NCBI RefSeq assembly: GCF_963678975.1
Contig: NC_089274.1
Location: forward strand, 1,104,001 to 1,168,000
Reading direction: 5' to 3'
From: Dysidea avara
Lineage: Eukaryota > Porifera > Demospongiae > Dictyoceratida > Dysideidae
Length of the DNA: 64,000 nucleotides
In this document: positions 1 to 20,700 of the stretch, piece after piece
Numbering within the stretch: the stretch's first letter is position 1
Layout: each line of letters begins with the position of its first letter
The notes under the pieces: model-generated
Databases searched by the model: none
Seen by the model: only the letters and a program-made list of their open reading frames with translations
What the model was told of the DNA's origin: nothing
Made by a program: the position numbers and the translations under genes

Positions 1-474
1 ATTACAACTTAGTTTGTGGGTTCTCATACACTTCCTAAACCACACATATGTTGGGGAGGGAGTATGTAATAGTCATTTGGTGTACACCACACACATACTG
101 TATGCATACCAGCACTAGTTCCATAATGTGTGTTAGTGTTGTGCATGGTATGAGGAAGTTGTATGATGAGATAGCACAGAAATTTGTCTATCAGTGACTT
201 AATAATCCATGAAGATAATATACAAGTGTTTATGTGGTGGTTAGTAAAAACTGTTAATAGTCAAACATGAGCTCCCTTGAAACAGTGTAAATTCTTACAG
301 CTAGTAGTAGCTGTCTGGTATTTAACAGGTCACTACAATTTGGTCCTTTGGGAATTTCAAGGGACAATTGCTCTGGAGGACCCTCAATACTGACATTCCA
401 CTGACTTTCCCAAACTTGTTAGTTGTTAGGACTCTACCTTTTAACATGAGGATGGCACATGTGTAAACATAGCT

Positions 475-1000
475 AAGGTGTACTTATGATATCTAACCCA
501 CCTCACTATAGTGGCCATGTCAAGTAGGTCCCAAACATGGCTAAGGTGTACTTATTAGAGATGCAACAATATAATATCAATATATCGCGTATTGTATCGT
601 TTTAAGACAATATCGCTGTATATATAAAGTCAAACCGTATCGATATATCGCGTATCATGATATATCGACATACTGTGGCTTGTTAACATGGCTGACAATC
701 AAATTATTGTACATTGTGATTAAATTGAGTAGTATGTAATGCTTCTCGAAGAAAATTTAGCTCACTTATTTCTCTTTAAAAACATTAAAAACAATATAGA
801 CCATTGTTTAGACTATCGCGCAATATATCGTGATACACCAGAGGCAATATATCGATATGTCTACACACTGTATCGTTGCATCTCTAGTACTTATGACCTC
901 ATTAATAAGACCACCTCAGTAACCATGTCAAGTAGGTCCCAAACATAGCTAAGGTGTACTTATGACCTCATTAATAAGACCACAGTTAAGGTGTCTCACA
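475..1000. repeat. Degenerate tandem repeat (about 60-70 bp units)
   Basis: Units carrying GTCAAGTAGGTCCCAAACAT and AAGGTGTACTTATGA recur at about 475-545, 890-955 and 950-990, interrupted by a small transposon. A related stretch (AAGACCACCTCATTG...) is seen at about 18040-18115 and 18545-18620 inside a BRCA1 intron, so this is a dispersed family. No coding potential is seen. The rest of 1-475 holds nothing I can identify. Confidence 0.6.
556..886. mobile_element. hAT-like MITE with 8-bp target duplication
   Basis: A 331-bp non-autonomous element. Its ends are inverted repeats beginning TAGAGATGCAAC and ending GTTGCATCTCTA, and it is flanked by a perfect 8-bp duplication, GTACTTAT (548-555 and 887-894). 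The interior is rich in ATATCGATATATCGCG-type runs. The 8-bp duplication and TAGAG terminus are typical of hAT elements. The short ORF at 739-948 lies mostly inside it and is not a gene. Confidence 0.8.
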
Positions 1001-1023
1001 ATACAGCCACAATTACTAATTCA

Positions 1024-3952
1024 TTATTGTGTGATAACATGTGGTGGTACAATAGTTGGTGGATCATGTGATCCAGGTCTCCTCTCTTGGAGTTCATTGA
1101 TTTTCTCATCCAGTGTTGCTATAAGTGACTGTTCATGTTGGATCTGATCCCAGAGATCATCTCTTCTCTCCATTGCCTCCGAATATCTTGATTTTGTGTG
1201 AATAATTTCAACTGCCTTCCTTCTCAATACTTCCTATGAGGGACAACGTAATGTTGGACCATATATGGTTGGACAAAACTATGTTCACATTGAGCTGATA
1301 TCTCAAGAAAACAGTTTAAAGTCATAATATGTGATCGGATTTGTGAAAGGACATATCAACTTTACCAAATCTGATGATACATCAACTTTAGATTGCAATA
1401 AGCTATTGACTTGAAATTTGGTCAGCAGTGAACAACACCATAGCATAGCTAAATGGATGGAGAAAAATTTATGTTACTTTGAAACAAGTTATGGTCTATC
1501 AGATTCAAATAATTGGAAAGGCCCTTTTGTACAAATGTGGTCACATGTACTGCAAGAAAATCTTGAAGGTGATAAGAGGGGAATAAATGTACCAAATTCC
1601 AAGCTTTTGTATTAAGTTTTTAAAGTTCAATGTGAACAAGGTATGTAGTGTAGTAAACTAACAGGGTCCAATCGTGACGTTTCACTGTTGCCATTTTCAC
1701 TATGATACCACTCCATGGCCTTCCTCTGTCTCCAACTGTTGAATTTGTTGTAACCAAACTGACCTGTGGAGATTTTAATAACGAACAATTCCAAGAACAT
1801 TAACCCATTTTTGGTTTTCATCTTTCAGAGGTAAAAAAAAATGTATGGAACTTGGAACTACTACCTTTGTTTATAATTATTATGAAAATATTTTCTATAT
1901 TGTCTTCTTAATTTGGAGAGTTCTGCTTTCAGAGAATTCTATTACAGTAAGGGAAATACAGTAGTCACTATTAATAAACTAATGTCACATAAATGAAATT
2001 TCAGGGGAGTTTCCCTTGGGGTAGTCCACTGTACAACATTCACCATGTCAACTGATAGGCACATCAATTATCCCTAAGAGGTATTTCCACATGTGATTGT
2101 GCAATCAAGCAAGTGTGGTGGTGTTTATTATTGACCCCAATACTCACTCAGTCATGCAAGACATATTGTACATGAAATGTGTAGCATTTGGCACACATAT
2201 ATGAAGTATCCAAATTACATAATAGCACTGATGTCGAAGTGTTGGGTCATGTATTACACTACACACACACACTCTAATACAGCAGTCACCATACCGACAC
2301 AGCCAATAACAGTTCCCACGACGGATGATACAATAATTGTTGATAATCCGAGTCCTATTACATTGTTACTACAGCAATGTCACTATGGAAACAGACTCAC
2401 GGGATACTGCAGCAAAAACAGCCCCAGTGACACACCCACTGGATGAACTGGCGATGTATTTCATTTGCTGGTCATCATCATAGTAATGTAAGATGGCTGC
2501 TCTTGACCCTGATAGAGGAGGAGACAGATTCACAGGATCCATGACAGTGTCTAGTCTAGCTTTCTACTTGACTATGTTTCTGTCAGACCTTCAGTGCTAA
2601 AGTGCTAAATAAAAATCTTACAGTTACTGAGTCCATGCAATGCGATTTTACCTATGGAAAGAAAATTATTAAAATCACACTTACATTCACTTTACAGGAA
2701 TCTCTCGAAGTATAGAAAACTTAACCTTTTGAGATTGTAATTTTATGTACTGACTGTTCCATTAGAATAGCTTCATCTTTTACTCCAGGGGGTTGCTACA
2801 CCTATGCAACACCTATTGAGGTTTGAAATTCTTCTCTTGAAAATTCGAAATTAAAATTCATGGAATACACTTTTATGGTTTGATGATTATACAAATTGCA
2901 TAAATGTTAAGAATTTGACCATAACCAAAACATGATTTACATTAACATGACCTGACACAAGTGGTCCTGAAAATCTTTGTACATTATTTCTCTATACATG
3001 ACCAACCCCTGAAGATATATTAAAAATTGAAACTTGAACTTCTGCATAAACATATTGTGGGTGGGGCTCCACAGTGTTAATACAATCATCAGGAAGTTAC
3101 ATTTCTACTATCTTGAACTAAAAATTCTTTAACAATGATCATTTTTTTAGGCTAGTGGCAATAAAAGCCTGCACAAGTGCAACGAAAGGTCATATACAAC
3201 AACAACAAAACATGACTGAAGTAGATGCCACAAGTGTATTGTAAAGAATTGTACCTTTTCAAGCACATGATTCATTACTGTGGCAGAATTTTAAGCTAGA
3301 AATGAAACTTCCTGGTGAGTACATGAGCCCCACTCACAATAATTATGTTTATGCATAAACAGCAGTTTTAGTACACGTTCTTAAGGGTATGCTTCTGCCT
3401 TAGCAGTCCATGAAAAAATGCTGGTTTCAATATAGACATTGACATTTCATCATTTATGGTAATTATTATTATTGTTTACTTACTGAGCAGTCAGCCCTGC
3501 TGGTATGATCAGTAAATATTAGGCACAAAAATGTGATTGGAGTCTAGTTATAAATAGATCTGGTAATGGCTGTCAGGTTGGTGAAACAAGGTCCAACCCA
3601 CACAATTCACCTGTGTATACAGCAGATCCAATACTGAAGTTCACTCCGAGTAATAGTGCATGATTGAGACTGGAGGTGTTCTTTCGTGACGCTATACTTG
3701 CTCCTGTTACTATGCCAACCACACCTGCAACACATGACGTAGTGGTGCCTGTAGTTGGTGGGTGTGGCTGACCTGCAGCTGCTGTATACTGGATAATAGG
3801 CTGGAGCATCTCTTGGTGCTTCTTGGACCGCCTTATCGCCAAACCTGCGCAAACCCCCATTCCGCCTTTAAAACAAGCGCGTATCAAATGACTCCAATCT
3901 TCTTATAATATATCTTACCGGCTAGCACTGTCGAAGCTATAAAACGGATCAT
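1024..3952 (-). CDS. Multi-pass membrane protein with C-terminal coiled coil (247 aa, 7 exons)
   Basis: Not recognised by name. I model seven exons: 3919-3952, 3773-3865, 3611-3724, 2401-2508, 2271-2354, 1663-1763 and 1024-1233. All junctions are GT-AG, the first five introns are all phase 1, and the summed CDS (744 nt) is in frame to a stop. The protein opens with a hydrophobic segment (MIRFIASTVLAGG), continues with several glycine/alanine-rich membrane segments (for example GVVGIVTGASIAS and STIIVSSVVGTVIGCVGM), and ends in a charged, probably coiled-coil tail (about residues 180-232). Glycine-rich helices with a small soluble tail resemble mitochondrial inner-membrane proteins of the Tim17-like kind, but this is only a resemblance. 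The donor of exon 5 lies in a GT run and is the weakest junction. The gene is transcribed in tandem with the downstream-numbered Kelch gene, 284 bp away. Confidence 0.65.
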
Positions 3953-4018
3953 TTCATCTCGGTAAGCAGATAAAATATCCAGTATAAATAATTCTAACTG
4001 GTGCGCACCATATGCTGT

Positions 4019-4056
4019 CATAGATAATAGGTGTCTATTACACTGCATTATCTATG
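4019..4056. repeat. Short palindromic element with CATAGATAAT ends
   Basis: CATAGATAAT at the left end is the reverse complement of ATTATCTATG at the right, giving a 38-bp inverted repeat. The same terminal sequence begins and ends the 822-bp element at 20922-21743, and a single copy (CATAGATAATAGACACC) lies at about 36316 by the HSPA12-Death promoter. Confidence 0.5.
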
Positions 4057-4236
4057 CGACTATGGTGCTGTCGTACATACACATGGCTCCTACCCGGCTA
4101 GGTCAACTGTGGTCAAAAATGTTTATAAAACATTGAAATAACAGGGTAACAAGTGAACGTAACTTATAGCTACCTACCACTAATAGAAAACACTACTGTG
4201 TAAAAATTGCACAATTTATAATTAGTTGCTAAACTG

Positions 4237-5943
4237 TCATGAACAACACCCAAATCTTCTCTTGCCCATCTGCATGTTAATGACAGAGCTCCACTGGTCG
4301 TCAAGGTAACTGTAACACTCTACACTACTACAATATTCAGAGCTGGTGTAGCCTCCAATGGCATACAATTCTGATCCAACTACTGCACAACCCAGCCCAC
4401 TTCTCGGTTGTTCCATTGGTGATATGATTCTCCAACGTTGAGTGTCTGGTTCATAAACCTCAGCTGTGTTAAGACTCTGAGCACGGTCACATCCTCCCAC
4501 AACATATAGGTGACCATCAATAGTACCAACACCAGCCATACAACGACAATAGTTCATGTCAGCCATCACGGTCCACTCATCAGCTTCAGTGTTGTACATC
4601 TCACAACTGCATAAGTCACTACTGCCATCATAGCCACCAACGGCAACAAGGAATTTGCCCAGTACTCCAACACACACCATACTACGTGCAATGTTCATTT
4701 CAGAGACCAAGGTCCACTTTTTTTCTTGAAAGGAGTACCGCTCCACACTGTTTAGACATGTAGAATAGCCATCATAACCACCAACTGCATAGAGATAGTT
4801 ACCGATGACTGCTGCTGCAACGCTACTTCTCTCCATGTTCATGTCAACCACTGAGGACCAACTGTCAGACCGAGGGTCGTAGCACTCTACAGAACGTAGT
4901 GCCTCTAACCCGTCTGAACCACCACAAACATACAGAAAGCCATCTAGCATAGCCACACCTGCTCCGCGTCGCTTGACATTCATTGGTGTCAACTGCTGCC
5001 AGCACTCCTTGTGGGGATCATAAGCTTGTACACTGCACACTGTGGATCTTCCAGGGTGTGTCTCACCACCAACAATGTAAATACGCGTGCCTTCATTGAC
5101 AAACTTCCTTGGCATACAATTAGCCTTCTCCTTTGCCAATAGTTCAGGGTGAAGATGACAGTTCTCAATATCTGTAAATAAATGAGAACACCCTGTGTCA
5201 TTGGCTATCAGAGGATCTGAAAATATTTTCTTTGACAAAACCTTCCACTTGATCAGCGGCAGTCTGACAAGTTGTAACACAGTGGATAAGTTACGATTAT
5301 CCTGGTCACTCCTGAACCACTTAAGAACAGCATCAAGCACTTCATCTTCTTTATGAACATGAAGCTCATCGGATCTGAGCAGGTCAACTAGCAAATATTC
5401 AGGCATATTGACATACTCATCGGTGGAGACAATGTCACTGAAATGATGTAGGATGTAACGTTGACAACAATTGAAGAGATCTTGACAGCCGTAAGTATCG
5501 GCCAGGGTCAGAATACCGACACAATTATCAGCCTCAACCTGCTCTTGTAGGAAATCAGAGCAAAATTTGATGACTGGCACTAATTGCCATAAACTAGCTG
5601 CAGACAGAAGACTCTCAACGTTTGATTCAGTTATTGTAATTTCTCCTTTGTAAATAAAAGCAACAAGCAGTTTTAAGGCTTCACAATCCACACCCTGGAG
5701 ATAAATTTTTTCCTGTCTGCTCTCTAGTAGCTCAGAAGTGAACATGGCGTCAAAGTAGGGACAGCTAGCAGCTAGTACCAGCCTGTGTGCTCTCACCTCC
5801 TCACCCCCAGCGCATAGGACGACGTCGCACAGATCACCTCGATCAAGGAACACACGCATGGCGGACATCATGGCGGGACAATGATCGGGAGAGACGAAGA
5901 GCTTGCTCTTGTAGCTCGGTTTGTTCACTTCGTGGAACGGCAT
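4237..5943 (-). CDS. Kelch-like BTB-BACK-Kelch protein (568 aa, intronless)
   Basis: A single-exon KLHL-family protein, predicted substrate adaptor of a Cullin-3 ubiquitin ligase. The order is BTB at about residues 28-135 (GDLCDVVLCAGG, then AHRLVLAASCPYF), BACK at about 140-245, and six Kelch blades whose GG pairs fall near residues 292, 341, 388, 436, 483 and 530, each followed by the expected Y and W positions (for example SVECYDPRSDSW). The length is normal for the family (about 570-620). The start is the first in-frame ATG, followed directly by the BTB-proximal region. Lack of introns contrasts with its neighbours and may mean old retroposition, though many KLHL genes are intron-poor. 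It is head to head with the ARF gene across a 431-bp promoter. I cannot assign a specific KLHL orthologue. Confidence 0.95.
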   Translation of the reverse strand: MPFHEVNKPSYKSKLFVSPDHCPAMMSAMRVFLDRGDLCDVVLCAGGEEVRAHRLVLAASCPYFDAMFTSELLESRQEKIYLQGVDCEALKLLVAFIYKGEITITESNVESLLSAASLWQLVPVIKFCSDFLQEQVEADNCVGILTLADTYGCQDLFNCCQRYILHHFSDIVSTDEYVNMPEYLLVDLLRSDELHVHKEDEVLDAVLKWFRSDQDNRNLSTVLQLVRLPLIKWKVLSKKIFSDPLIANDTGCSHLFTDIENCHLHPELLAKEKANCMPRKFVNEGTRIYIVGGETHPGRSTVCSVQAYDPHKECWQQLTPMNVKRRGAGVAMLDGFLYVCGGSDGLEALRSVECYDPRSDSWSSVVDMNMERSSVAAAVIGNYLYAVGGYDGYSTCLNSVERYSFQEKKWTLVSEMNIARSMVCVGVLGKFLVAVGGYDGSSDLCSCEMYNTEADEWTVMADMNYCRCMAGVGTIDGHLYVVGGCDRAQSLNTAEVYEPDTQRWRIISPMEQPRSGLGCAVVGSELYAIGGYTSSEYCSSVECYSYLDDQWSSVINMQMGKRRFGCCS

Positions 5944-7115
<1,172 letters not shown>

Positions 7116-7345
7116 TGACAGAACTGCTGTAGTGTGAATTATTAAATATAATTTAAAAAGTCAATGCATTATTTGTTAAGACATTTTGTGCTATTGTTTG
7201 TCAACCATACACGTTATATTATAACAACGTTATTTAACAACCATGATGAGATGTTATCGGTTATTACTGTACTGGCTATCTGTTTTATGTAATGATTTTA
7301 CACATTTCGTTGCTAGAAAATGCAATAAATTATTTCCTACAATTT

Positions 7346-14613
<7,268 letters not shown>

Positions 14614-14720
14614 TTGCTTGCCCACCCCATAAGACACGTTAGGGGGATGCCCCTAATTAAGAATGCAATCTCTTGTCACGTGATTTCAACAAATTATTGA
14701 AATTTAGCGCGCTACCAAAC
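14614..14720. promoter_or_regulatory. 107-bp bidirectional promoter between ZAK and BRCA1
   Basis: Only 107 bp separate the two start codons. The interval contains a CACGTG box (14677-14682, in GTCACGTGAT) and TTTAGCGCGC (14703-14712), which is close to an E2F site. No TATA box is seen. Both transcripts must start here or within the partner's coding region. Regulation by bHLH and E2F factors is inferred from the motifs only. Confidence 0.7.
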
Positions 14721-17700
14721 ATGTCAGCGCATGACAACGGCACACAAGTGAAGGAGACGCTGGAGAAGATTAAGAAATATTTAGAATGTCCTATATGGTG
14801 AGATTAATAGCCTTACATTGAACTAACGTGTTCTATCCTAGCCTGGAGTTGCTTTCAGACCCGTACACCACACAGTGTGGCCACTCGTTTTGCAGGTAAC
14901 ACATCACTAGTGTGCTAGTGTGTTCATTAACACCTTAGGCAATGTATCCACACGTTTATTGCGTCTACCAAGCATACCAGGTGTCCTCTATGTAAAGTAT
15001 CCATATCTAGGAGGTGAATGGACGTGTAGTCTTCAATTCGTAGTGCTAGAAATGCTTTTACAGGAGTATGAATAAGAGTACCTGTCTGAGTGACATTATT
15101 GACTCTGTTCGACATCTTGAAGAGGCTATGAGAATTGACATGGGTGTTATGAGTATGTGTTGCGTGTAGTATGCATCTTTGTGGATGTGTCATGTCATAC
15201 AGTCTGTCACACACACAGGTACCCCACCGCGACATGTCACATCTCACAGTCACGAGTGCAGTGCTACTCCTGGTCTTATAATACACTCACTACTCCACCC
15301 CACCCCATACAAGCCCTCCACAATACCACAACAGGTAACTAGTGTACAACACATGTCAAGTACTACTACTGGTACATGTTAACAGGCTAGTGGTCCAGTG
15401 GAGGTGAACACTACACCACCTGCTATACAGAGGAGGACTAAGAACAACATTAGGAAGACTAACAACCGGAGACAGAAGAATACAACAAGGTGTGCTAATA
15501 TAATTGGGAGGGGTTCGCCTACACTTATGTAAAAAGTTGTGTTATGCAGCATAGCTTTCACATTCTCTGAGGGGTCCATTAACATGAATTATTAAAAACT
15601 TATGTGCATGAGTGTAGTACAATTATGTGTACGTGGTGTGTGTGTACGTGCATGCGTGCATGCTAGAGCTGGGACAAATATTGAAATTTGCCTTCGAACA
15701 TTCACTAATAAAATATTTGAACATCTGAAGTTTCGGTGTTAGCTTTTAGGTTTTCTTGAATTTATGCGCATCCTCTTAAGTTTTATCTTTCTAATCCTAT
15801 TTAATAAGTTTGCAAGCATTTGGAAAATGCATGTAGTATGTTCACGTTGAGCTGAATCCTGAAAAACAGCTAAAAATTAAAAGTGGATTTTTCCTTAACA
15901 GAGTTAACATTTCAGCCAACCAGATGATTATTGGTAACAGCAAAGGTGTCAACAATAGACACGTACGGTTTGGCTCCAGTACAAGTTCGGGAAAGGACTG
16001 TAATGGACACTGTACTTATATGGCTTCCCCATAGGAAATGTATTGTGAAAATTTTGATTGGCCGTAAATATTATGTCAAACATTTAAACAAAAAGATTTT
16101 GAAATGTTTTTAGCGAGTCTAGACAAATGAGCCAAATTTCAAGATTGTGCGTAATTGCATCCATGAGTTATTAAATGTTTTTGAGGATTCAACTCAACAT
16201 GAACATACTATAGCAGCAGTACTGAATGAAGCGATTGATCAATTGCAAATCGGCGTCTCCACTATACTGCAATCATACATAGGCAAACACCAACTAATGG
16301 CAAAAAAGACATTTTCCATGTATTATCTATCACTTTGCAAGGTGGTTTAAGGCTACTACAGTAGCAAGGTAAACTGCAATGGTTTAAAAGTGGGCATGGC
16401 ACACGATCGATTGATCGTGAAGAGCCGAACATCAATCGTGCAAGATGAATAAGCAGCTGCAATAAAGATAACGAACGACATTTATTTGTAATTCTTTCGT
16501 TGGCTATGAGTGCAATACAAAGCTTAGAAGTATAATTCGAAGTTTACTTACCCTTCAAAGTTTGAACCCATGAAACATTAGAAGCTTTATCCCAGCCCTA
16601 GTGCATGCATGTGTGTGATTGTTTATTGTATCAACAGGAAGCTCACAGCCAGTACTAGTGATCATGATAAGAGAATAACTAGACACACATCATCAAGTGA
16701 CCAGCCGTCATGCAGTAATCACATGGAAGTAACTCCTTCACTGAATGATGTAGTATACAACAAGACCACAATGAACAGTGTAGTGTCTCAGTCATTATTA
16801 GTAGAGCAGCCATGCCCTCTCCAACAAGTGACAGGAAGTTCTATGCATCATCTCAATGGTGGTGACAATGTCACTGTAACTGTCACTGATGGTGTCACTG
16901 ATGCAGACATGACATCCCGTCCTAGTTCATCACTACAACAGGCACATAGCTCTAACATGTTACCTACTGAGGGTAGAACTAGTGAGCAAGATGTGTTGAG
17001 TAGTGCAGTGTTTACATCACCATCACCCACCTGTGTATCTGACCATGCTCCCTGTGTATCAGACCACAAGGTAGAGGTGACTCATAGAATATGTGTGGAT
17101 GACCCATTAGAAGATGAGTCCCCTACTCCTGTTAACATCCCAGTATGTAGTAGCACACCTGATAAGTCACACACAACACTACGCATGTCACGGTCCCCTA
17201 GTATTCCTCTACAAAATGTTTCAGTGGGGAACCATCCTTGTTACAAGGTGGATGTCACTCCTGTTGTACTGCCAAAGAGGATGATTGCATTAGAGGGATT
17301 GTATCAAGCTGACTCACCAGAGTTGGATCATGATCATGATAGCCTTGATATGTTTGATGACTTGGCTCCTTCAGTACCCAGTAATCAACAAGTCAATGAT
17401 GATCTTGATATGACAACTACCTTTGTGACCAATCCAATCAACAACGATCAAAATGGTGTGATTGATAGCATAACACCCTGTAATCAACCAGTCAAAGATA
17501 ATCTTGGTGATTCTTTAGTACCCAATAAGGAACCAGGCAAGGATAATCAACATTGTATTGATCTGATCGTTGGCACAGCTCCTTCAGTACCCAGTAACCA
17601 ACCAGTGAATCAAGAAAGTATTGATATGATTGTTGATACAGCTCCTAATTATCAACCAGTCAAGGGTAATCAAGATAGCCAGTTCATTGATGCAGTACCC

Positions 17701-20700
17701 CATAATAAATTAGTCAGTGACAATCAAGATGGTCTTGATCTATTTGATGATGAAGTCCCTGCAGCACCCTCTAAACAATGGATTAAGGCTGATCAAAATG
17801 GTGTTGATAAAACATCTACTGTGCGACCCACTAATCAACCAGTCAAGGATGATCAAAATATTGATGTTATCAGCCCGGCATTGTTCACACCTGATCAAGC
17901 CTCACTACCACATGGTCACAACAACTCCCCCATGGACACATTATCATCAAGTCCGGCACTTGGCGATAGCATCTCTACACAAGTGAGTTGTCTGTCACAC
18001 CTGTGAAACCTCAACTTAACAGTAGTACTACTTAGCAGTTACCTTTTTAACAAGACCACCTCATTGTAGTGATCCCATCAAAACGTGACCGCATTAATTA
18101 GATCACCTCTTCAAAGTTGGGGTCATTACTCCAGAAATGTAACTCGTTACATATGACTCATTGCAGATACATATAAAAAGTAATGAGTTACATATTACAT
18201 TTGTTTGTTACAAGCTTTGACCTTCTAAATGCAGGCTTCCAGCCTACAACTACAAGTAACACGAGTGAGACAGGTATTTCTCTGGTATAGTTCTGCCTCA
18301 AAAATATACTTTGTTTTAGTAACTTGGCCTACACTATCACTCGCCTGTATGGCCATCACCAGTGCTTTCAGGACCCAATCACATGTTGGATACAATGTGT
18401 ATTAAAAAGAAGTAACATATTACAATTTCCAGATGTAATATCTGTTATATATTACTCCTTACTTTGTCATGTAACATGGTTACTGCAAAAGTAATATTAT
18501 TATGTAATGAGTTACATGTGTAATGGGTTACTCCCAACTCTATACCTCTTTATGGTGACCATGCAAGAGGATCCAAACATACAACCAAGGTGCATTTACG
18601 ATCTAAGGTCACCTTTTTGCCACGTTATGGTTTGTAAGACTATTTAAGAATGTTATAGTAAGTAATGAGTCAGGTTTGTACGTTCGTGTCGTATGGAGTT
18701 GATATTGTTATTATCCCCGTAGGACATATTACAGCTACAACAACAGTTAGAACAGAAGCAGAATGAGATAGCATCACTCAACGCTGCCATACAAGAGAAG
18801 AGCAGCACTTGTGTGGCTACTGTGTGTTCTAATAATGAACAATTAACATTGACTGTAGCTAGTAGTGTTAAGACTGTGGATGATTCCTGCCCTGCTAACA
18901 TTTCCTCACAGGACAAATGTGTTAGTCAACAATCAGCCATAATCACTGAACAATCTCCTGTTAGCTTACAATCTTCTGTTACCCAACAAACCCCCATCAC
19001 TCCTAGTACACAGATGAACACTGTGGCACTGTTCCAGTGTGCTGACCAGATATTCACTGGGCTGAAGAAGACTCTAAAAACTGATAGAGTTCTGGCACCA
19101 ATTGATGTTAATGTCCAGAGTAGTAGTGAGATTGGCAGAGATTTGTTTCACACCCCATCTCATCATATGAGGATCACCAGACCCAGCAGTGACCAGCCAA
19201 GACGTCACTTATCATCACTACACACAGATAGGTTGAATAGTTCAGCTGATGTGTTACCATCTGGTGTTTCCCTCACCACATCTGGGTTGACTATCAGTGA
19301 AATAGTAAGAGAACTTGATAACAGACAATGTACATGTCTATATGTGGATACATACACATACACACTACATGCAGTGGCAAATATGGTAACTACTCTTGTT
19401 AACTTTTAATAGGAGAAGGTACAGAGACTAGCTGAAATGTGTCACATCCAGTACAACAGTAGACTATCATCCCTCACTACACATCTGGTGATGGCCACTA
19501 GTAAGTGTGTATGTTCTATTAGAGTATTTTAGCTCCTCACCATTAGATGGTAAGGTGTGCTCTAGGACTCCTAAATACCTTCAGGGACTTCTGAGGGGAC
19601 TATGGATAATCAATTATGATTGTGAGTTGTGTGTAATTTATATTATACGTACCACCAGTCAATATCCTACTAGGGGTGTTGGAGTGTCTGACAAGTGGAC
19701 AATTAGTGGATGAGGTATGTGATGATTAATACCTTTTATAGTAATAGTATGTCTCACCCTGTACCCTCCCTCATTATTGCAGTACTTCAATTATCTGCCA
19801 ATACTTTTAGTAGCATTGTGAAGTACTTTTTAGCAGAAACAAGTTAATTTCTGCATTCAACCGATTCAGGGAAATGTTGGACAGAAATTTGACAGGTTCC
19901 CCCACTCTGAGTACAATTTTCATTGTGTATTTTACTATTGGCACCTTATGATTTACCACATGTGACATGGTTTAGTCAATCTTCCACTACCTCTATACAC
20001 TAAACAACAACATATGGTGAAATTGTGTCACATGTGACAGCAGAACAGTGGGGAGTTTAGTAGAGAAAATCATTCCCCATTGCTTTCATCATGCAATTTA
20101 TTGCAATAATCTAATACAAGCAATTTTGTCAAATCCCTTAATGTATTATGGTGAAGTATTCTTGGGACCATGTTGAACACTTCACCAATGCATTACAGTG
20201 GCGTGTCTGGACTATCTGGTTTAGTAGGGTGTAGGTTAACACAATTATCACCGATTTGTATTTTGTAACTACTGCACTGTTATTTTATGTATGAACATGT
20301 GTAGTTAACAAGGACTAGTATCATGCTAAGAATTGTCACTTTAAAATATCATCAGTTATAGTATGTACAAGTTGAGCCCTGAAAAAAGAAAAGTGGATTA
20401 TTTCTCAAGAAAATAATATTTTAGCCAACCAGATGATGGGAGGTGACAGTAAAGATGTAAACAGCAGAAGACATGTGTAGTTTGACTTCATTACAAGTTT
20501 GGAAAGAGATTAGGCATAAATTTTTTGTCAAGCATTTGAATAAAATGATTTTGAAATATTTTTAGTGGGTCAAGCAGTACTACAAATAAGCCAAACACTT
20601 CCATGAGTCAGTAAATGTTTTTGAGGGCTCAGCTCAAAATTATTAGCATATGAGCCATAACTGACGTGCATTATTTCTACTTATTTCAGTGGCTAATAGT

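Noticed and set aside
3607-3852. Alternative-frame 81-codon ORF
   Set aside because: Out of phase with the spliced membrane-protein model that keeps all junctions.
16609-18006. The 465-codon ORF as a stand-alone gene
   Set aside because: It has a splice acceptor in its first codons and a donor near its end and fits between BRCA1 exons in phase.
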